From: Gammaproteobacteria bacterium
Lineage (GTDB): Bacteria > Pseudomonadota > Gammaproteobacteria > Ga0077536
Direction: 5' to 3'
Assembly: GCA_003540955.1 (NCBI GenBank)
Contig: DPMX01000072.1
Location: 1 to 8,670 of the forward strand
DNA: 8,670 nucleotides
The first letter of the stretch is position 1. The number at the start of each line of letters is the position of its first letter. Of the stretch, positions 6,134 to 8,670 are shown one piece after another. The notes below the pieces were generated by a model. That model was not told where the DNA came from. It saw only the letters and a list, made by a program, of their open reading frames with translations, and made no database searches. The translations under genes were made by a program, and so were the position numbers.

Positions 6134-6904
6134 CTAACTTGAAGCAATGATCCCGCCGTCTAGAGGGATCACGGAGCCGGTAATATACGCTGAAGCTCGC
6201 GCAGCGAGAAAAATTGCGAGACCCGCAATGTCTTCTGATTCTCCAAAACGCTGCAAAGGCACCGCTGCCCGGATAGTATCACCCATTTTCTCGATCATTG
6301 GGGCCATCATCTGCGTTTCAAACGGGCCGGGTGCGATCGCATTCACCGTGATGTTGCGTGCTGCAAGGTGAATTGCCGTCATCCGCGTAAGATGGTGAAC
6401 GGCGGCTTTTGACGGGCTGTAGGAAAAATTTTCAAACTTAGATAAATGAAGCCCATCGACCGATCCAATATTAATCACTCGCGCTGGATCTGCTCTGGTC
6501 GCTGCTGCATCGAGTAAGGGCAGCAGTTTCTGGGTGAGAAAGAAGACGGACTTCACATTCAGTTCCATGACTTTGTCCCAGCCTTTTTCAGGAAATTCAT
6601 CGAGACTGGCGCCCCAAGTTGCCCCAGCATTGTTGATTAGAATGTCAAGTTGGCTTTCACGCTCACCCATTTCATTCGCGAGTCGTTCGACCTCATCTGT
6701 GTTCGATAAATCAGCAGGTAGCGCGATACATTCTCCGTTTTCTGAAAACTCTTCGGCCACTGCTTGACATATTTCCGCCTTGCGCGAAGAGATGTAAACC
6801 TTGGCACCGTGCTCAACATAAGCTCGTGCGATCATCCGGCCTATGCCCCGCGATCCCCCGGTGACCAAGGCAGTTTTACCGTCAATGGAAAAGAGATTTC
6901 CCAT
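6134..6904 (-). CDS. classical SDR, RhlG-like beta-ketoacyl reductase family
   Basis: A 256-residue classical SDR with every catalytic element in place: Thr15-Gly-Gly-Ser-Arg-Gly-Ile-Gly22, Asp65, Asn91-Asn92-Ala93-Gly94, Asn116, Ser148, Tyr162 and Lys166, then Pro192-Gly193. Ser40-Arg41 after the second strand suggests NADPH preference. Several stretches, notably Ala-Arg-Val-Ile-Asn-Ile-Gly-Ser-Val (141-149) and Asn-Asn-Ala-Gly-x-x-Trp-Gly-Ala (91-99), recall Pseudomonas RhlG, an NADPH-dependent beta-ketoacyl reductase, from my memory of that protein. No rhamnolipid genes are in view, so the name describes the subfamily and not the pathway. A strong AAGGGAGA ribosome site precedes the ATG. 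It lies upstream of the DsbA-family gene, with which it probably forms a pair. Confidence 0.9.
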   Translation of the reverse strand: MGNLFSIDGKTALVTGGSRGIGRMIARAYVEHGAKVYISSRKAEICQAVAEEFSENGECIALPADLSNTDEVERLANEMGERESQLDILINNAGATWGASLDEFPEKGWDKVMELNVKSVFFLTQKLLPLLDAAATRADPARVINIGSVDGLHLSKFENFSYSPSKAAVHHLTRMTAIHLAARNITVNAIAPGPFETQMMAPMIEKMGDTIRAAVPLQRFGESEDIAGLAIFLAARASAYITGSVIPLDGGIIASS

Positions 6905-6957
6905 AGATTATCTCCCTTTTACTTATACCAACTCCCAGCAGCACGTAGGGAGGTTGC

Positions 6958-7191
6958 TTATGGAATTAAATTTAGTAAGGATTCGTTGACAAAACTCACG
7001 AGCTCGATTTTTTGCCGCGCACGATGCTGTCGACTAGGGACGACGTGCGTGATAGCCGAATGATCCAGATATCGACGAAGATGCTTTCCGACGGACCCAA
7101 AGTATCGCAGGCGCGATTGACTGCTTAGTTCAACCTGAGAATATTCGGCCATTTTGACACAGACAGATATAAGGTCGTTGGAAGCTTTCAA
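6958..7191 (-). CDS. possible small uncharacterised protein coupled to djlA
   Basis: An open frame of 77 codons that fills most of the gap between djlA and the RhlG-like gene. It would begin at TTG in a TTGA overlap with the djlA stop codon, or at an internal ATG (7150-7152) giving 64 residues. The product is basic (many Arg, Lys and His in the middle), contains no membrane helix or motif I recognise, and ends with a short hydrophobic tail. Neither start has a convincing Shine-Dalgarno sequence, although translational coupling to djlA could replace one. Codon use looks acceptable for coding sequence. I cannot rule out a chance frame, or the remnant of a larger gene. Confidence 0.4.
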   Translation of the reverse strand: MKASNDLISVCVKMAEYSQVELSSQSRLRYFGSVGKHLRRYLDHSAITHVVPSRQHRARQKIELVSFVNESLLNLIP

Positions 7192-7991
7192 ATTGAACGG
7201 TTATTTTTGATTAAATCATAGGCCGCCTTTATTTCTTGAGTCTTCTCAGTTGCGAGTTTAACCATTTCTTCGGGCAGGCCTTTAGACATCAACTTATCGG
7301 GGTGATGTTGACTCATCATGCGTCGATAGGCCTTTTTTATTTCTGCGTTGTCATCGGCAGGTTGAACCCCAAGTAGCGTGTAGGCATCGGCTAACAATTC
7401 CGCGGTTGGGGGGCGGCCTGCTTGACTATCCCCAGTGAAAAAACGCTGCGAGCGCACCATCGCTTCGAGCTGTTGGAAGTGTTCATTAGAGAATCCAAGC
7501 TTGGCACAAATATCCTTTAGTAATGCCTCCTCACGGTTGTGTAATACACCGTCGGCATAGGCGGCATGCAGTAAGATTTCTAAGAATACTTGCATAAGAG
7601 TGCGCCGACGATGGCATTCTCTCTTGAATTGTTCGATTACGGGGTCGAGTTCAAAGTCTCCGTGTTTGCCTTGGTTAAATAAGTCCATAGCGACACGAAT
7701 CTGATTGTGATCCAGCGACATTTGCTGCATGACTGATCGTGCCATGGCGATCTCGTCAGCGCTGACTCTACCGTCGGCCTTTGCGACATGACCCATGACG
7801 GAAAATACAGCAGTGAAAAATGCACTTTGAATACGTTCTTGATTCGGTCCAGATCCGTGGGCAGAGCCAAAGGGACCGCTTTGTAAACCCCGATCGAAGT
7901 TATGTCCAACCGAGGCACCGAGCATGGCCCCAAGCGGGCCTCCTAGCATGAATCCGAAGGTGCCACCAATAATTTTTCCCCACCAGCTCAT
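7188..7991 (-). CDS. djlA: DjlA, membrane-anchored DnaJ-like co-chaperone
   Basis: A 267-residue protein with the complete DjlA architecture. Residues 1-30 form a glycine-rich membrane anchor opening with Met-Ser-Trp-Trp-Gly-Lys, followed by Gly-His-Asn-Phe-Asp-Arg-Gly (29-35). A TerB-like helical domain covers about 52-185, with the paired Ala-Asp-Gly motifs at 72-74 and 146-148. The C-terminal J domain covers about 203-263 with His-Pro-Asp at 230-232, the tripeptide needed to stimulate DnaK ATPase activity. In Escherichia coli DjlA sits in the inner membrane with its J domain in the cytoplasm and affects the Rcs envelope-stress pathway when overproduced. The gene lies 39 bp after the TRAP permease gene on the same strand, with a moderate AGTGAG ribosome site. 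I see no functional link to that transporter. Confidence 0.95.
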   Translation of the reverse strand: MSWWGKIIGGTFGFMLGGPLGAMLGASVGHNFDRGLQSGPFGSAHGSGPNQERIQSAFFTAVFSVMGHVAKADGRVSADEIAMARSVMQQMSLDHNQIRVAMDLFNQGKHGDFELDPVIEQFKRECHRRRTLMQVFLEILLHAAYADGVLHNREEALLKDICAKLGFSNEHFQQLEAMVRSQRFFTGDSQAGRPPTAELLADAYTLLGVQPADDNAEIKKAYRRMMSQHHPDKLMSKGLPEEMVKLATEKTQEIKAAYDLIKNNRSI

Positions 7992-8030
7992 CGATTGTAC
8001 TCACTGTTCATGGTTGCTTTTTACCAATGC

Positions 8031-8670
8031 CTAAAATAGTAATGTTAGTTGTGGATACAAGATCAAAGTTATAGCCACCATAAGCATAATAAAGATAAAT
8101 GGTAGTGCGCCAACAAAAATGTCATTAAGCGAGATTTTGTCGTCGCCGATCGATGCCTTGATAGCGTAGACACTTAGGCCAAGTGGTGGGGTAAGTAGAC
8201 CTATCTCGACGCCGATAACACTAACGATACCGAACCAAATGAGGTCACCACCGAGTGCTTGGACCGTTGGTACGGCAAGCGGCACCATGATTAGGAGAAT
8301 TGAAGTTGAATCTAATACCATGCCCAACATGATTAGCACTAGGAGATAGCCGACGGTATAACCGATTAGACTAAAATCGGTGCCCCCAATTTGTGCGCTT
8401 AAATAAGCAGGAATTCCAGACAGAGTCAGCATTATCGCGAACGCACTGGCAGCAATAACGAGAAACAATATTGATGTCGACCCTGCCGCTGCTTCAACTG
8501 CGAGGTTGGCAAGTTCCCTGATGGTGGTGCGTCGCATGACGCAGGCAATCACTGTCGCCGCAAGCGTGCCGATTGCGCCTGCTTCTGTCGGCGTAAAAAT
8601 ACCGCCGTATATACCTCCAAGGACTATAGCGATAAGAGCCCCGACGGGGATTATTTTCAGCAATGCAGAT
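8031..8670 (-). CDS. TRAP transporter large permease (DctM/SiaM family), C-terminal half (partial)
   Basis: The 3' part of a gene whose beginning lies beyond the right edge; the frame stays open to the last bases, so the apparent first TTG is an internal Leu. About 212 residues are visible, roughly half of the usual 430. Two family signatures are present: Gly-Gly-Ile-Tyr-Gly-Gly-Ile-Phe-Thr-Pro-Thr-Glu-Ala near the visible start, and Gly-Leu-Leu-Thr-Pro-Pro-Leu-Gly-Leu about 50 residues before the end, preceded by the typical Leu-Gly-Met-x-Leu-Asp-Ser helix. The large permease forms the sodium-driven transport domain for a carboxylate delivered by a periplasmic binding protein. The small membrane subunit and binding protein are not in the window, so the substrate cannot be inferred. 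djlA follows 39 bp downstream. Confidence 0.93.
   Translation of the reverse strand, partial: SALLKIIPVGALIAIVLGGIYGGIFTPTEAGAIGTLAATVIACVMRRTTIRELANLAVEAAAGSTSILFLVIAASAFAIMLTLSGIPAYLSAQIGGTDFSLIGYTVGYLLVLIMLGMVLDSTSILLIMVPLAVPTVQALGGDLIWFGIVSVIGVEIGLLTPPLGLSVYAIKASIGDDKISLNDIFVGALPFIFIMLMVAITLILYPQLTLLF

Noticed and set aside
6128..6137. Perfect palindrome TTAGCGCTAA over the RhlG-like stop codon
   Set aside because: It is too short to be a terminator, has no T-run, and is not placed as a clear operator; it could be chance.
6764..7063. 99-codon plus-strand frame opposite the RhlG-like start and the gap before it
   Set aside because: It runs antisense to a well-supported gene, has no family content, and covers that gene's strong ribosome binding site.
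1..8670. Search for mobile elements, CRISPR arrays, tRNA or rRNA genes, and toxin-antitoxin or defence modules
   Set aside because: No transposase, integrase, regular repeat-spacer pattern, RNA-gene signature or recognised defence protein was seen; all larger frames belong to common housekeeping, metabolic or transport families.

Overview
This window looks like ordinary chromosomal DNA from a proteobacterium, most likely an uncultured, possibly marine, gammaproteobacterium. The best lineage clue is a full-length DjlA co-chaperone (N-terminal membrane anchor, TerB-like domain, C-terminal J domain), a protein characteristic of Gammaproteobacteria. TRAP transport, CaiB-type CoA transferase, FrnE-like and RhlG-like genes fit that lifestyle but do not fix the lineage. 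Base composition is close to balanced and looks even throughout. I saw no mobile element, phage gene, CRISPR array, tRNA or rRNA.

Left part (1-3053). The tail of a histidine phosphatase gene enters from the left on the + strand and overlaps by 6 bp the end of a minus-strand cluster. In transcription order that cluster is a class III CoA transferase (CaiB/BaiF), an atypical short-chain dehydrogenase/reductase (SDR), and a carboxymuconolactone decarboxylase (CMD) family protein. It reads like a small catabolic operon: a carboxylate is made into a CoA thioester, a hydroxyl or keto group is oxidised or reduced, and a CMD-fold protein acts on a product. The substrate cannot be named from sequence. 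The SDR has Asn where the catalytic Lys of the Tyr-x-x-x-Lys motif should be, which is the most notable protein-level oddity here.

Middle (3054-5434). A 150-bp divergent intergenic region separates the cluster from a + strand pair, a VOC/glyoxalase-like protein and a TauE/SafE-type exporter, which are translationally coupled through a TTGA overlap. Next come two separately spaced + strand genes: a small protein with two CDGSH iron-sulfur motifs and a four-helix MAPEG-family membrane protein.

Right part (5454-8670). All genes are on the minus strand. In transcription order they are the C-terminal half of a TRAP transporter large permease (entering from the right edge), djlA, a possible small uncharacterised gene coupled to the djlA stop, an RhlG-like SDR, and a FrnE-like DsbA-family thiol oxidoreductase. 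The last is convergent with the MAPEG gene, with a 19-bp gap.

I found no convincing novel system. The items most worth a second look are the Lys-less SDR inside the CoA-transferase cluster, the divergent VOC/exporter pair that may belong to the same pathway, and the uncharacterised small frame downstream of djlA. No gene-free stretch exceeds 300 bases; the longest are 4806-5023 and 4373-4568.
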